Notes: generated by a model from the letters alone, not told the origin. A stretch of 64,000 nucleotides of DNA from an uncultured Oscillospiraceae bacterium (GCA_934513685.1 CAKSWY010000008.1:1-64000); one strand, 5' to 3'; counted from the stretch's first letter, positions 43,055 through 53,073 are shown. Numbers and translations: made by a program.

Positions 43055-43957
43055 ATGAACCTGAAAGAACTGGAATATATCGTAAAAATTGCGGATGAAC
43101 ACAGCCTGACCCGGGCAGCCGAGCGGCTGGGCATTACCTCTTCCGCGCTGAATCAGCAGCTTCTTCGGCTGGAGCGTGAGCTGGGCCTGCCCCTGTTTTT
43201 CCGCGCCCGCAGCGGCTGGCAGCCCACCCTGGCCGGGGAAGTTTATCTGGACACCGCCCGCGAAATGCTTCAGATGAAGCAGATCACCTACCACCGCCTG
43301 CAGGACATTGCAGACCCCGATCGGGGCAGCCTTTCCATCGGCCTTGACCCGGAGCGGGGCGGGGCGCTGCTGGCGGCCGTGGGGCCAGCGTTCCGGCGTG
43401 AATCCCCCCAGATCACCCTCCGCATTCAGGAGCTGGACACCCGCAGCCAGCAACAGGCCATCGCCCAAGGCACGCTGGACTTGGGCTTTGTCGCCCTGGC
43501 CCAGAGCCAGCGCACCGACGACCACTATATGCCCATCCGGCAGGAGGAGCTGCTGTTGGCGCTGCCCGCCGGGCACCCCGCCTGTGCGTTTGCCCGCCCT
43601 GAGGAAGGGCACTTCCCGGTTCTGGACCTCAGCCTTCTCCGGCGGGCCGTTTTTGCCCTGCCGCAGCCCGGCAGCTGCCTGCGTGAGTATGTGGACCGTC
43701 TGTTCCAGCAGGCCGGATACACCCCGCAGATTCTGCTTGAGAGTGCCGGGGCCGCCTCTGCCCTGGCTTTGACCGCCGCCGGGCTGTGCGTTTCGCTGGT
43801 TCCCGGCGGCCTGTGCTGCCCGGCGCCGGAGGGTGTGCAGCTGTTCTGTATGCCCGGCCACTCTCAATGGGCTTTGGAGGCCGTCACCCGCAAGGACGCC
43901 TACCTGAGCAAGGCTGCCCGCCGATTTTTACAGATGGCAAAGGAGCACTTTGCCTGA
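43055..43957 (+). CDS. LysR family transcriptional regulator
   Basis: A 300-residue protein with the LysR helix-turn-helix at residues about 3-60 (LKELEYIVKIADEHSLTRAAERLGI and SSALNQQLLRLERELG) and a periplasmic-binding-like effector domain with GFVALAQSQRTDDHYMPI. The ATG follows GAGGAATT. No divergent target gene is present; the neighbours are DUF421 and a kinase fragment, so its regulon cannot be inferred. The upstream 200 bp is AT-rich and contains no clear T-N11-A palindrome that I could fix. Confidence 0.9.
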   Translation: MNLKELEYIVKIADEHSLTRAAERLGITSSALNQQLLRLERELGLPLFFRARSGWQPTLAGEVYLDTAREMLQMKQITYHRLQDIADPDRGSLSIGLDPERGGALLAAVGPAFRRESPQITLRIQELDTRSQQQAIAQGTLDLGFVALAQSQRTDDHYMPIRQEELLLALPAGHPACAFARPEEGHFPVLDLSLLRRAVFALPQPGSCLREYVDRLFQQAGYTPQILLESAGAASALALTAAGLCVSLVPGGLCCPAPEGVQLFCMPGHSQWALEAVTRKDAYLSKAARRFLQMAKEHFA

Positions 43958-43969
43958 ACATTCCCCAAG

Positions 43970-44006
43970 AAAAAGCTGAGGCCGGCTGCAGATTGCAGCC
44001 GGCCTC
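43970..44006 (-). terminator. Terminator of the cytidylate-kinase-like fragment
   Basis: Stem GAGGCCGGCTGC (43978-43989) with GCAGCCGGCCTC (43995-44006), with a T-run only on the minus strand (AAAAAG at 43970-43975 on the plus strand). Confidence 0.8.
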
Positions 44007-44019
44007 AAACGTTTCTATC

Positions 44020-44304
44020 TCAATACAGCCCCGCGATGATCTCCACGCACCGGTCAATTCCCACCACGCCGCTGTCCAGCGTCAGGTGGTAGTTCTGGGC
44101 ATGGCCCCACTTCATGTTGGTGTAGAAGCGGTGGTAGGCGGCGCGGCGCTTGTCCTTATCCCGCAGGCGCTCCTCCGGGGACTGTTCCCTCTCTCCGTAC
44201 ACCTTCACAATGCGCTCGGCGCGGAACTTCAGATCCGCATGGATAAAGACCTTCAGGCAGTCCGCCTTATCCCGCAGAATGCAGGCTGCTTTTACACGTT
44301 TCAT
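44020..44304 (-). pseudogene. N-terminally truncated cytidylate-kinase-like protein
   Basis: 94 residues that match the C-terminal half of the Cmk-like kinase family of Firmicutes: LRDKADCLKVFIHADLKFRAERI, RLRDKDKRRAAYHRFYTNMKWG and YHLTLDSGVVGID. Family members are about 200 residues. Here the N-terminal P-loop and nucleotide-binding half are missing, so kinase activity is not expected. A GGGAGGTG site and ATG precede the remnant, so it may still be translated. Upstream sequence to about 44440 does not show the missing part in any frame that I could recognise. Confidence 0.75.
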
Positions 44305-44638
44305 TCATTTCACCTCCCTCAGCTTCCGCCCGGTCAGTACGGATGCCTTTTTCGAGAGATGATCAGTGAACAAACCGCTTGTGCGCGCCAGTCTGCCGCC
44401 GACGCTCACTGCACCGGATGCACTCTCATGTTGCCTTGAACATAGTTATGTTTTAGCAGATTTTTAAAATCGTTTCAAAGGATTTTTTCGCAGAAAAGCA
44501 AAAAAATCGGCACCTGCCTTTTACAGCAGGTGCCGATTCAGTTACCTTATCATGCGCTTGATTTTGGGTCGCAAGCGGCGTACGTCCGCTTTTTCGCCCT
44601 CAAAAAGTCAAGCGGTCATGTGGCTTTGGGGGGATTGC
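44305..44638. other. Gap between kinase fragment and groEL, with groEL terminator
   Basis: Holds the groEL terminator: stem AATCGGCACCTGC (44505-44517) with GCAGGTGCCGATT (44526-44538) and a T-run on the minus strand. A minus-strand open stretch (about 44320-44425) reads as VGGRLARTSGLFTDHLSKKA; it has no start signal and may be a remnant of another gene. Nothing else is recognised. Confidence 0.6.
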
Positions 44639-46291
<1,653 letters not shown>

Positions 46292-46357
46292 TTATTCTAT
46301 CCAGCGGCCCGCTGCGGGGCGCTGCGTTCTTGTCGTTGTTTGCCTGAAACGGGGCGC

Positions 46358-46666
<309 letters not shown>

Positions 46667-46690
46667 TTAAATTGTAAGCTTCTTGTTGTT

Positions 46691-46750
46691 TTAGCACTCC
46701 GTATCTTTAAGTGCTAAGTTTATTTTAACCACTTGCCTCGTAAAAATCAA
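46691..46750 (-). promoter_or_regulatory. groESL promoter and CIRCE (HrcA) operator
   Basis: TTAGCACTC (46691-46699), N9, AAGTGCTAA (46709-46717) matches the CIRCE inverted repeat with one mismatch in one arm. The minus-strand promoter is TTGATT (46745-46750), 17 bp, TAAAAT (46722-46727), so CIRCE covers the start site. HrcA repression and heat induction are expected. Confidence 0.93.
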
Positions 46751-47051
46751 GTATCTAAATTAAAAACTTTTTGTGAACGATGCATGAAGGGCCGTGCGGC
46801 GGCATTCTGCGCGAATTTGAATCGTTTAATCGGACATTTTCGTATATTGCTTTTTGCTGTAATTTTTTGAAACCGGCCGATTTTCTCCTGTTTTTTCGCC
46901 CGGTGGCTCGATTTTTTCACGCAGTCCCGGCCGGACGGTGCGCATTTCTTCACGCTTGTGCCAAAAAATCCCCGGCAGAAATTGCTCTGCCGGGGATTTG
47001 AAACAGCGGCCCTCGCCCGTTCTTCATAGGCCGGGAAACTGCCGCCGATGC
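46751..47051. other. Gap with the CoA-transferase terminator
   Basis: About 300 bp with no recognised gene. The minus-strand terminator of the CoA-transferase gene is here: stem AATCCCCGGCAGA (46967-46979) with TCTGCCGGGGATT (46986-46998) and a T-run (AAAAAA on the plus strand just before the stem). Confidence 0.8.
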
Positions 47052-48368
47052 TTACTTAAAATTCTCACGGGCATACTTCAGCAACTCTTCCCGGAAATCC
47101 GGGTGCGCGATGGAGGCCATGGCCTCTGCGCGCTCCCGCAGGGTTTTGCCGGAGAGCGAGGCAATGCCGTATTCTGTCGCCACATACTGAATCATGGTGC
47201 GAGGGGCCGAAATGGTGCTGCCGCTGGGGATCGTGGCCAGAATGTTGGACTTGCGCTGCCCGTCCTTCGTCACGCGGGAAGAGTTGATGCAGATGAAGCC
47301 CTTGCCGCCCTTGGAGCGGAACGCGCCCTCCAAGAAGTCCATCTGGCCGCCGATGCCGGAAAGCTGGCGGGTGCCTACGCTCTCGGCGTTTTCCTGGCCC
47401 ATCAGGTCCAGCTGCACGCCGCCGTTGATGCTGATGACGTTGCTCAGCTTGGAAATGCGCTCCACCGAGTGGATGTAGTCCAGATCGCCGGGGTGGAACA
47501 GCTGCGGCTCTGCATCCAGCCAATCGTACAGCTCCTGCGAGCCCATGGCCAGGTTCCAGGCGGAAAGGCCGTTGTCCAGCTCCTTGCGGGCGTTGGTCAG
47601 CTTGCCGGCCTTGTACATCTCCAGAAACGCATCGCTGATGGTGCCGGTGTGGCAGCCCAGGTCCTTCCGGTCCGACTCCGCCAGCATTTTGGCCACCGTA
47701 TAGGGAACACCGCCCACGCCCAGCGACAGCACAGCGCCGTCCGGAATCTGCTCCACCACCAGCTTGGCAATGGCGATGTCAGTTTCGCTGGGGGCGCGGT
47801 AGGTGCGGATGGGCAGCGGCTCGTGCTCCCCTTCCACCACATAGTCCGCCTCGGACAGATGCACCCGGTGAGAGCCTTCCACGCCCTGCAGGCGGGGGTA
47901 GCGCTCGTTGATCTCGAAGATCACGGTGCGGGCGCTCTCAAAAATGGTGCGCCAGGCATAGTTGGAAATGCCCAGGCCGCAGTAGCCGTTCTCATCCGGC
48001 CGGGAAACGGGTACAAACGCCACATCGCAGCGGATGTGGCCGTCCCGGTACAGATAGGGCAGCGAGCGCAGAATGGTGGGCATGAACTTCACCAGGCCGC
48101 GCGTCTGGAGCTTGCGCTCGTAATCACCGATATGCCAGCTGTAATAGGAGAAGCTCTCCTGCTCGGGGTCGCTCTCCACCACCTCGATGCGGGGGCGGAT
48201 CACCAGACCGCCGCGCACCTTCACGTCCTTCACTTCTCCCTTGCGGGCGGCCAGAGCCTTGTCCAGCAGCTCGGGGAAGCCCGCGCCGAAGCCGTAATCC
48301 ACCCAATCGCCGGACTGAACGGCGCGCGCGGCCACTTCCGGTGTTACATAATTGATTCGCTGACTCAT
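47052..48368 (-). CDS. Acetyl-CoA hydrolase/transferase family protein (butyryl-CoA:acetate CoA-transferase-like)
   Basis: A 438-residue class I CoA-transferase of the Cat1/Buk-But type. VQSGDWVDYGFGAGFPELLDKALAARK opens the protein, and INGGVQLDLMGQENAESVGTRQLSGIGGQMDFLEGA is the conserved C-terminal core with the GGQ-D-F motif seen in butyryl-CoA and 4-hydroxybutyrate CoA-transferases. VATEYGIASLSGKT and SIAHPDFREELLKYA complete it. In gut Oscillospiraceae such an enzyme makes butyrate from butyryl-CoA and acetate, but propionyl or 4-hydroxybutyrate substrates are equally possible by sequence. The ATG at 48368 follows AAAGGAAA. Monocistronic. Confidence 0.88.
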   Translation of the reverse strand: MSQRINYVTPEVAARAVQSGDWVDYGFGAGFPELLDKALAARKGEVKDVKVRGGLVIRPRIEVVESDPEQESFSYYSWHIGDYERKLQTRGLVKFMPTILRSLPYLYRDGHIRCDVAFVPVSRPDENGYCGLGISNYAWRTIFESARTVIFEINERYPRLQGVEGSHRVHLSEADYVVEGEHEPLPIRTYRAPSETDIAIAKLVVEQIPDGAVLSLGVGGVPYTVAKMLAESDRKDLGCHTGTISDAFLEMYKAGKLTNARKELDNGLSAWNLAMGSQELYDWLDAEPQLFHPGDLDYIHSVERISKLSNVISINGGVQLDLMGQENAESVGTRQLSGIGGQMDFLEGAFRSKGGKGFICINSSRVTKDGQRKSNILATIPSGSTISAPRTMIQYVATEYGIASLSGKTLRERAEAMASIAHPDFREELLKYARENFK

Positions 48369-48427
48369 TGCTTTCAATTTCCTTTCTGATTCATGGCACA
48401 GATCTGCAACGAATAAATCTACGTTTA

Positions 48428-48456
48428 ACTATACCAGATAACGCGCCGCTTGTAAA
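48428..48456 (-). promoter_or_regulatory. Promoter of the CoA-transferase gene
   Basis: TTTACA (48451-48456), 17 bp, TATAGT (48428-48433) on the minus strand, about 60 bp upstream of the start codon. Confidence 0.65.
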
Positions 48457-48481
48457 TTCAGCCAGGCGCGGCCTGACACAG

Positions 48482-48520
48482 AAAAAGCCCCAGACGCACG
48501 GCGTGTGCATCTGGGGCTTT
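48482..48520 (-). terminator. Terminator of the tRNA-Asp/tRNA-Thr unit
   Basis: Stem AAAGCCCCAGA (48484-48494) with TCTGGGGCTTT (48510-48520), with a T-run on the minus strand. Confidence 0.8.
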
Positions 48521-48525
48521 ACGCA

Positions 48526-48601
48526 TGGAGCTGTCAATGCGATTCGAACGCACGACCTCATCCTTACCAAGGATGTGCTCTACCGACTGAGCTATGACAG
48601 C
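48526..48601 (-). tRNA. tRNA-Thr (GGT)
   Basis: A full cloverleaf with acceptor GCTGTCA/TGACAGC, T-arm GTTCGAATC, anticodon stem CATCC/GGATG and loop TTGGTAA giving anticodon GGT (reads ACC/ACT). CCA is encoded. It is downstream of tRNA-Asp in the same unit. Confidence 0.95.
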
Positions 48602-48604
48602 ATA

Positions 48605-48681
48605 TGGCGACCCGGATCGGGCTCGAACCGACGACCTCTAGCGTGACAGGCTAGCGTTCTAACCAACTGAACTACCGGGCC
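48605..48681 (-). tRNA. tRNA-Asp (GTC)
   Basis: Acceptor GGCCCGG/CCGGGTC with one G-T pair, anticodon stem CTAGC/GCTAG and loop CTGTCAC giving anticodon GTC. T-arm GTTCGAGCC; CCA is encoded. First in a two-tRNA unit. Confidence 0.95.
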
Positions 48682-48713
48682 ACATGCGGTGTTGCATCGC
48701 TGCAACGGTATTG

Positions 48714-48742
48714 ATTATATACTCTCAGGGGCATTCTGTCAA
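48714..48742 (-). promoter_or_regulatory. Promoter of the tRNA-Asp/tRNA-Thr unit
   Basis: Full-consensus TTGACA (48737-48742), 17 bp, TATAAT (48714-48719) on the minus strand. Confidence 0.88.
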
Positions 48743-48787
48743 GCATATTTTGCAAAAAACTTTCAAAAAAGTTTTTACGGCATTTGC

Positions 48788-48816
48788 TTGACATTATCGC
48801 CCCAATTTGCTATTAT
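48788..48816 (+). promoter_or_regulatory. Promoter of tRNA-Trp
   Basis: TTGACA (48788-48793), 17 bp, TATTAT (48811-48816), about 34 bp before the mature tRNA. Confidence 0.85.
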
Positions 48817-48849
48817 ATACAAGCAGTCACGTGATTGCAGCATTTAAAT

Positions 48850-48925
48850 AGGGGTATAGCTCAGCTGGTAGAGCAGCGGTCTCCAAAACCGCGTGCCGAG
48901 GGTTCGAATCCTTCTGCCCCTGCCA
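48850..48925 (+). tRNA. tRNA-Trp (CCA)
   Basis: Acceptor AGGGGTA/TGCCCCT, D-arm GCTCAGCTGGTAGAGC, anticodon stem GCGGT/ACCGC and loop CTCCAAA giving anticodon CCA. CCA tail encoded. Followed by a terminator. Confidence 0.95.
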
Positions 48926-48966
48926 AAACGCACATCTTTCCTTGTGAGAGATGTGCGTTTCTTTTT
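48926..48966 (+). terminator. Terminator of tRNA-Trp
   Basis: Perfect stem AAACGCACATCT (48926-48937) with AGATGTGCGTTT (48949-48960), then CTTTTT. Confidence 0.88.
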
Positions 48967-49022
48967 GCATCTATATTCTATGATAGGCGTACCGTCAATC
49001 CCATTGGGGTTCCGGCGGCACG

Positions 49023-49072
49023 CAAAAAGCCCGCTCCTGTATGGCCTCACACAGGAACGGGCTTCTCTTTTT
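49023..49072. terminator. Terminator of the P-type ATPase operon
   Basis: Stem AAGCCCGCTCCTGT (49027-49040) with ACAGGAACGGGCTT (49051-49064) with one mismatch. Poly-A on the left gives a minus-strand U-tract; CTTTTTA lies on the right. Confidence 0.82.
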
Positions 49073-49104
49073 ATTCAGGATATAGGCGCTGCACAGGCCA
49101 TTTT

Positions 49105-51204
49105 TCAGCGCAGGCCGGTCGCCGTGTCATCCAGCAGATTGGTCATACTGCGTAGGCTGATGCCCAGCGTGGACAGGTTGTGCAGCATGGCCGACTGGGC
49201 CGGAAGCAGAATACCGGCCGCGCCCAGCACGATCAGGCTGCCGTTGAAGCCGATCACGAACCGGTAGTTCGAGTGAATGCGGTTCATCAGGCTGCTGGAC
49301 AGCTGCCGCAGCGTCACCAGTTCAAACAGGTTCTCGGCCGCAATGGTCACGTCCGCAATTTCCCGGGCAATGGCCGCGCCGTCGCTGATGGCAATGCCCA
49401 CGTTGGCCGCCGACAGGGCCGGAGAATCGTTGATGCCGTCGCCCAGCATAATCACGGTATGCCCGGCCGCCCGCTCTTCTTCCACGAAGCGGGCCTTATC
49501 CTCCGGCAACACCTCGGCGTGGTACTCATCCACGCCCACCTGGGCCGCAATGGCGGCCGCGGTGCGCTCGCTGTCGCCGGTCAGCATCACTGTTTTGCGC
49601 ACGCCCAGCTCGCGCAGGCGCTGGATCACCTCACGAGCCTCACTGCGCAGCGGGTCTGAAATGCAGATGACCGCCGCCAGCTCGCCGCCCACGGCCAGAT
49701 ACAGATGGGAATACTCCGGCGGCAGCGCGTCAAACTTCGCCTGCTCCCCTGCGGGAATCGTGGACTGCTCGTCCTCAAACACAAAGTGGTAACTGCCGAT
49801 GATGACCTTCTCGTCCTTCACGGTGCTGGCGATGCCGTGGGCCACCAGATACTGCACCTGCGAGTGCATCTCTTCGTGCGTCAGGCCGCGCTGCTGAGCT
49901 GCACGCACCACGGCGTTCGCCATGGAGTGCGGGAAGTGCTCCTCCAGGCAGGCCGCCAGGCGCAGCATCTCGCTCTCCTCCCGGCCGCCGAAGGTGACCA
50001 CCTGGGCCACCACCGGGCAGGCATAGGTCAGAGTGCCGGTCTTATCGAACACGATGGTATCGGCCTTGGCGATGGCCTCCAGGAACTTGCCGCCCTTGAC
50101 CGTCGCGTGATGGATGCTTGCCTCCCGCATAGCGGAGAGCACTGCCAGCGGCATAGAGAGCTTCAGCGCACAGGAGAAGTCCACCATCAGCACCGAGAGG
50201 GCGCGGGTCACGTTGCGGGTGAGCAGATAGGCAATGGCGCTGCCCGCCAGCGTATAGGGCACCAGCTTGTCCGCCAGATGGGAAGCCTGATCCTCCGCCG
50301 AGGACTTGAGCTTCTCCGACTGCTCGATCATGGAGACGATCTTGTCGTACCGGCTGCCACCGCACTGCTTCTCCACGCGGAGAACGCACTCGCCCTCTTC
50401 CACCACCGTGCCTGCATACACGGTGGAACCGGGACGGCGGGCCACCGGGATGGACTCGCCGGTGAGGGACGCCTGGTTGACCATGACCTCGCCCTCATCG
50501 ATCACGCTGTCCAGCGGGATCATGCCGCCCATATGCACGGCAATGCGGTCGCCGGGGCGCACTTTGCTCAGGGGCAGCTGCACTTCGCCGTCCTCCGTCT
50601 TGACCCAGACCCGGTCAATGTTCAGGGACATGCTGCGGGCCAGATCTTCCACCGACTTCTTGTGGGTCCACTCCTCCAGCAGCTCACCCAGCCCCAGCAG
50701 GAACATCACCGAACCGGCGGTGCCGAAATCGCCCCGCGCCATGGAAATGCCCACGGACAGGCCGTCCAGCAGCTCCACGTGCAGCTGCCGCCGCCACAGG
50801 CAGCGCACCGCCCGGCCCAGATAGGGCAGCGAGCGGCACAGCGTCCACGCCATGCGCAGCGGCGCCGGGAAGAACATATCCCGCACCGCCTTACCGCAGA
50901 CCATGCCCACCAGTTTTTCCTGATACTCCCGGTTGGTGGCGCGGCTGGTGTGGGGCACCACCAGCTTGGCAGCCTCCTCGCTCTGATACGAGAAACCACG
51001 CAGTGCCTTCAGCACGGCGGCGCGGCCGCCCTCTTTATAATAGATGATGGCACAGCAGGTGCGCTCATGTACCGCGGCCTGATCCACCGCATCCAGCCCC
51101 TGCAGCCAGGTTTCCACCAGGTCTGCCTGGTCCAGCGTCATGCGACGCTGGGCCAGCTGCACCCGGATGCGACCCCGGCTTTCATGTTTGATTGAAAATT
51201 TCAT
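49105..51204 (-). CDS. P1B-type heavy-metal translocating ATPase
   Basis: A 699-residue membrane ATPase. An N-terminal HMA-like domain (about residues 1-75) lacks the usual CxxC metal motif, having HERTCC instead. The actuator has TGES (248-251), the phosphorylation motif DKTGTLT starts at D387, and the hinge GDGINDSPAL lies near residue 595. The transmembrane metal motif reads SCALKLS (344-350) in place of the common CPC, which with the C-terminal NLSTLGISLRSMTNLL defines a less studied group. The transported ion cannot be fixed; Mn, Fe or heme-related traffic are options. It is third in an operon with DUF6219 and DUF6110 small proteins. Confidence 0.9.
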   Translation of the reverse strand: MKFSIKHESRGRIRVQLAQRRMTLDQADLVETWLQGLDAVDQAAVHERTCCAIIYYKEGGRAAVLKALRGFSYQSEEAAKLVVPHTSRATNREYQEKLVGMVCGKAVRDMFFPAPLRMAWTLCRSLPYLGRAVRCLWRRQLHVELLDGLSVGISMARGDFGTAGSVMFLLGLGELLEEWTHKKSVEDLARSMSLNIDRVWVKTEDGEVQLPLSKVRPGDRIAVHMGGMIPLDSVIDEGEVMVNQASLTGESIPVARRPGSTVYAGTVVEEGECVLRVEKQCGGSRYDKIVSMIEQSEKLKSSAEDQASHLADKLVPYTLAGSAIAYLLTRNVTRALSVLMVDFSCALKLSMPLAVLSAMREASIHHATVKGGKFLEAIAKADTIVFDKTGTLTYACPVVAQVVTFGGREESEMLRLAACLEEHFPHSMANAVVRAAQQRGLTHEEMHSQVQYLVAHGIASTVKDEKVIIGSYHFVFEDEQSTIPAGEQAKFDALPPEYSHLYLAVGGELAAVICISDPLRSEAREVIQRLRELGVRKTVMLTGDSERTAAAIAAQVGVDEYHAEVLPEDKARFVEEERAAGHTVIMLGDGINDSPALSAANVGIAISDGAAIAREIADVTIAAENLFELVTLRQLSSSLMNRIHSNYRFVIGFNGSLIVLGAAGILLPAQSAMLHNLSTLGISLRSMTNLLDDTATGLR

Positions 51205-51255
51205 AGGCCCTCCAAAAAAGAAGGGCCGCTTGTGCGGCCCCTCCTCTGCTTTTTG

Positions 51256-51549
51256 TTACGCCTGCTCCTGGGTTTCTTCTTCCTCGGCAGCAGTTTCCTC
51301 TTCGCCGCAGGCAGCCGCTTCTTCCTTGGCCGCACGCTGCTCGTTGATGTCTTTTGCGGAGGCCAGAATATCGGCAGCGTTCTCCTGCACCGTGGAAACG
51401 GTGTCCATCACGCACTCCTTCATGCGCAGCACAGCCGCGGTGGTGTGGGTGTAAACGTTCTTGGCGTCCTTGCTGCTCAGCAGCTTGATGCCGGCAGAGC
51501 CAAACAGCGCGCCGCCTGCAAACAGCGCCAGCTTAGAATAAACATTCAT
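51256..51549 (-). CDS. DUF6110-like small membrane-associated protein
   Basis: A 97-residue protein with a hydrophobic N-terminus (KLALFAGGALFGSAGIKLL, residues 6-24), a helical middle (YTHTTAAVLRMKECVMDTVSTVQENAADIL) and a very acidic Glu-rich tail. From memory it matches the DUF6110 family, which habitually lies beside P-type ATPases of the kind downstream. An accessory or chaperone role is inferred from this linkage. A GGGAGG site precedes the ATG. Confidence 0.75.
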   Translation of the reverse strand: MNVYSKLALFAGGALFGSAGIKLLSSKDAKNVYTHTTAAVLRMKECVMDTVSTVQENAADILASAKDINEQRAAKEEAAACGEEETAAEEEETQEQA

Positions 51550-51601
51550 AAAAAAGCCTCCCTCTAAATGTTACGGAGCCTCGGGCAAAATGCCCGGCGG
51601 C

Positions 51602-51682
51602 TCAGCGTTTTTTGTGACCGGTCACAATCGTCATAACCATGCAAAACAGCGTGGCCCACGCCCAGAAGCGATGGTGTTTCAT
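51602..51682 (-). CDS. DUF6219-like 26-residue membrane peptide
   Basis: Only 26 residues (MKHHRFWAWA, TLFCMVMTIV, TGHKKR), a single hydrophobic helix with basic ends. It has a perfect AGGAGG site eight bases before the ATG and is first in the operon. I recall a DUF6219 family with the same W-A-W and T-G-x-K pattern next to this type of ATPase, so it is a real small protein and not noise. A subunit-like or regulatory role in the pump is inferred. Confidence 0.72.
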   Translation of the reverse strand: MKHHRFWAWATLFCMVMTIVTGHKKR

Positions 51683-51761
51683 AAAGCCTTCCTCCTGTAC
51701 TTTGTGCCCAAAAGGCGGCGGAGCAGCCTGTGCTCTGCCGCCCTGCCTGTTTTGTTTAATT

Positions 51762-51828
51762 ATTATAGAAACACGCAATTTCAGAATCAAGTCATTTTTG
51801 CATTCAAAATGTCCCAAACGGACATTTT
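51762..51828 (-). promoter_or_regulatory. Promoter of the small protein/ATPase operon with upstream inverted repeat
   Basis: TTGATT (51785-51790), 17 bp, TATAAT (51762-51767) on the minus strand. Upstream is a perfect inverted repeat AAAATGTCC-N5-GGACATTTT (51806-51828), just after the stop codon of the AraC gene. Its TGTCC-N5-GGACA core also occurs before the ABC operon at 58449-58463. It is a probable activator site. Confidence 0.72.
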
Positions 51829-51831
51829 ATG

Positions 51832-52701
51832 TCAGCCGTTGATCCGGCGATACTGGGCCGGTGAAACCCCATACTGCCGCCGGAACGCCTGCCCGAACTG
51901 GCTGACGCTGCCGTAACCCACGTCTGCCGCCACCTGAAGCACCGGCAGCCCGGTGGTCTCCAGCAGCTGGGCGGCCTTCCGCAGCCGCTGTTCCCGCAGG
52001 AAGGCGTGAATGGACCGGCCATACACCTGCCGGAAGCAGGTTTTCAGCAGCGTTTGGGAGAGGTGATGCCGGTCGGCCAGCTGGGCAATGGTAATGGGTT
52101 CGTTCAGCCGCGCCAGCATATCGTCGTGGGCCTGGCGTACCGCCTCCCGCTGGTGGCTGTCGTAATAGGCACAGGCCGCCGGGGCGCACAGGCGCAGAGC
52201 CTCCCGGCCCAAAAGGTAAAACATCTCCGCGGTTTTCAGCTTCAGGTAGTCCGCCTGTTCCTCCGCCGGAAGTGCCTCCAGCGATGCAAACACCGACACC
52301 TCCCACGGGCAGGCCTGAAGCAGTGCGCAGCCGCCGCTGGCCTCCAGACGGCAGGCCGAGTCCTCATTCAGCACAAAGCCGCCGCACTCTCTGCCAAAGG
52401 CCGAAAGCTTTGTCCGTTCCAGCGTGAGCACGGCCCCGCGGAATTCCGCATCGGCGCAGACGCTCCAGGTGCCCGGAACAGCGCTGAACAGCAGGACCGT
52501 TCCCTTTTTGGCCTGTGCCCGTCGGCCGGGCGCTTCCACCTCCAGGCTGCCCGCCTGGCAGAACAGCACCTCCAGCGGTGCCCCTGCCGTACCGGCGGTC
52601 GTTTTGTTGTGGGGATTGCCATCGCCCAGGCGGCTGAAGGCCACGGCCCCCTGAGCCTGTGCCCCAGACGGTACAGACCCGTTCAGCAGTTGTGTCAGCA
52701 T
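51832..52701 (-). CDS. AraC family transcriptional regulator
   Basis: A 289-residue protein with a cupin-like N-terminal sensing half and a C-terminal double helix-turn-helix (ITIAQLADRHHLSQTLLKTCFRQVYGRSIHAFL, and LPVLQVAADVGYGSVSQFGQAFRRQYGVSPAQYR, about residues 205-285). It lies directly upstream of the DUF6219-DUF6110-ATPase operon, with a perfect inverted repeat between them, so activation of that operon in response to metal or heme is a fair guess. The ATG at 52701 is eight bases after AAGGAGG; the in-frame GTG at 52710 overlaps the ribosome site. Confidence 0.9.
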   Translation of the reverse strand: MLTQLLNGSVPSGAQAQGAVAFSRLGDGNPHNKTTAGTAGAPLEVLFCQAGSLEVEAPGRRAQAKKGTVLLFSAVPGTWSVCADAEFRGAVLTLERTKLSAFGRECGGFVLNEDSACRLEASGGCALLQACPWEVSVFASLEALPAEEQADYLKLKTAEMFYLLGREALRLCAPAACAYYDSHQREAVRQAHDDMLARLNEPITIAQLADRHHLSQTLLKTCFRQVYGRSIHAFLREQRLRKAAQLLETTGLPVLQVAADVGYGSVSQFGQAFRRQYGVSPAQYRRING

Positions 52702-53073
52702 AGCCCTCACCTCCTTCGGTTGTTTTTTTCATGCCCGTTTCTCCGGTCTGCGTGCACGTTTGGTGGCTGAGATGCTTCGGGCGCCCTGCCGCGCTTTTGG
52801 CACACCGGCGGGCATTCTTTTTCAACGCATCGTCTATTTCTATCAGTTAGTATCTGCTAACCATAAAGAAGAATAACACACTCCATTTTAAAAAGCAAGC
52901 CTTCCCCTCTTTTTTTCCCTTTGGGTTAAAATCGTCCCAAAAGGGCAGCCGGATTTGTGTAGTTTGCTGCAGCAAACTCAAATTTTGCCGTCCCGCAAAC
53001 CAAAAAGCCGCCGGGCGAAAATGCAGCTGCACATTCCGGCCGGCGGCAGGTTTTTTGGGCTTGCGCCCTTGCC
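52702..53073. promoter_or_regulatory. AraC gene upstream region with palindrome, and export-cluster terminator
   Basis: GTTAG-TATCTG-CTAAC (52846-52861) is an inverted repeat about 150 bp upstream of the AraC gene. The same GTTAG-N6-CTAAC occurs before the ABC operon at 58383-58398. The terminator of the YhgE-like gene is at 53007-53047: GCCGCCGG with CCGGCGGC and a minus-strand T-run. No gene is seen in this stretch. Confidence 0.6.

Noticed and set aside
48482..48966. tRNA cluster as an integration site of a mobile element
   Set aside because: No integrase or direct repeat of a tRNA 3' end is visible nearby.
51612..51627. Perfect 16-bp palindrome TTGTGACCGGTCACAA
   Set aside because: It lies in the last codons of the 26-residue gene, so an operator role is doubtful. 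It is similar in form to a CRP site, but no target promoter follows.
52847..53032. 61-codon minus-strand open frame upstream of the AraC gene
   Set aside because: It overlaps the palindrome and the terminator of the preceding operon and has no convincing family or start signal.
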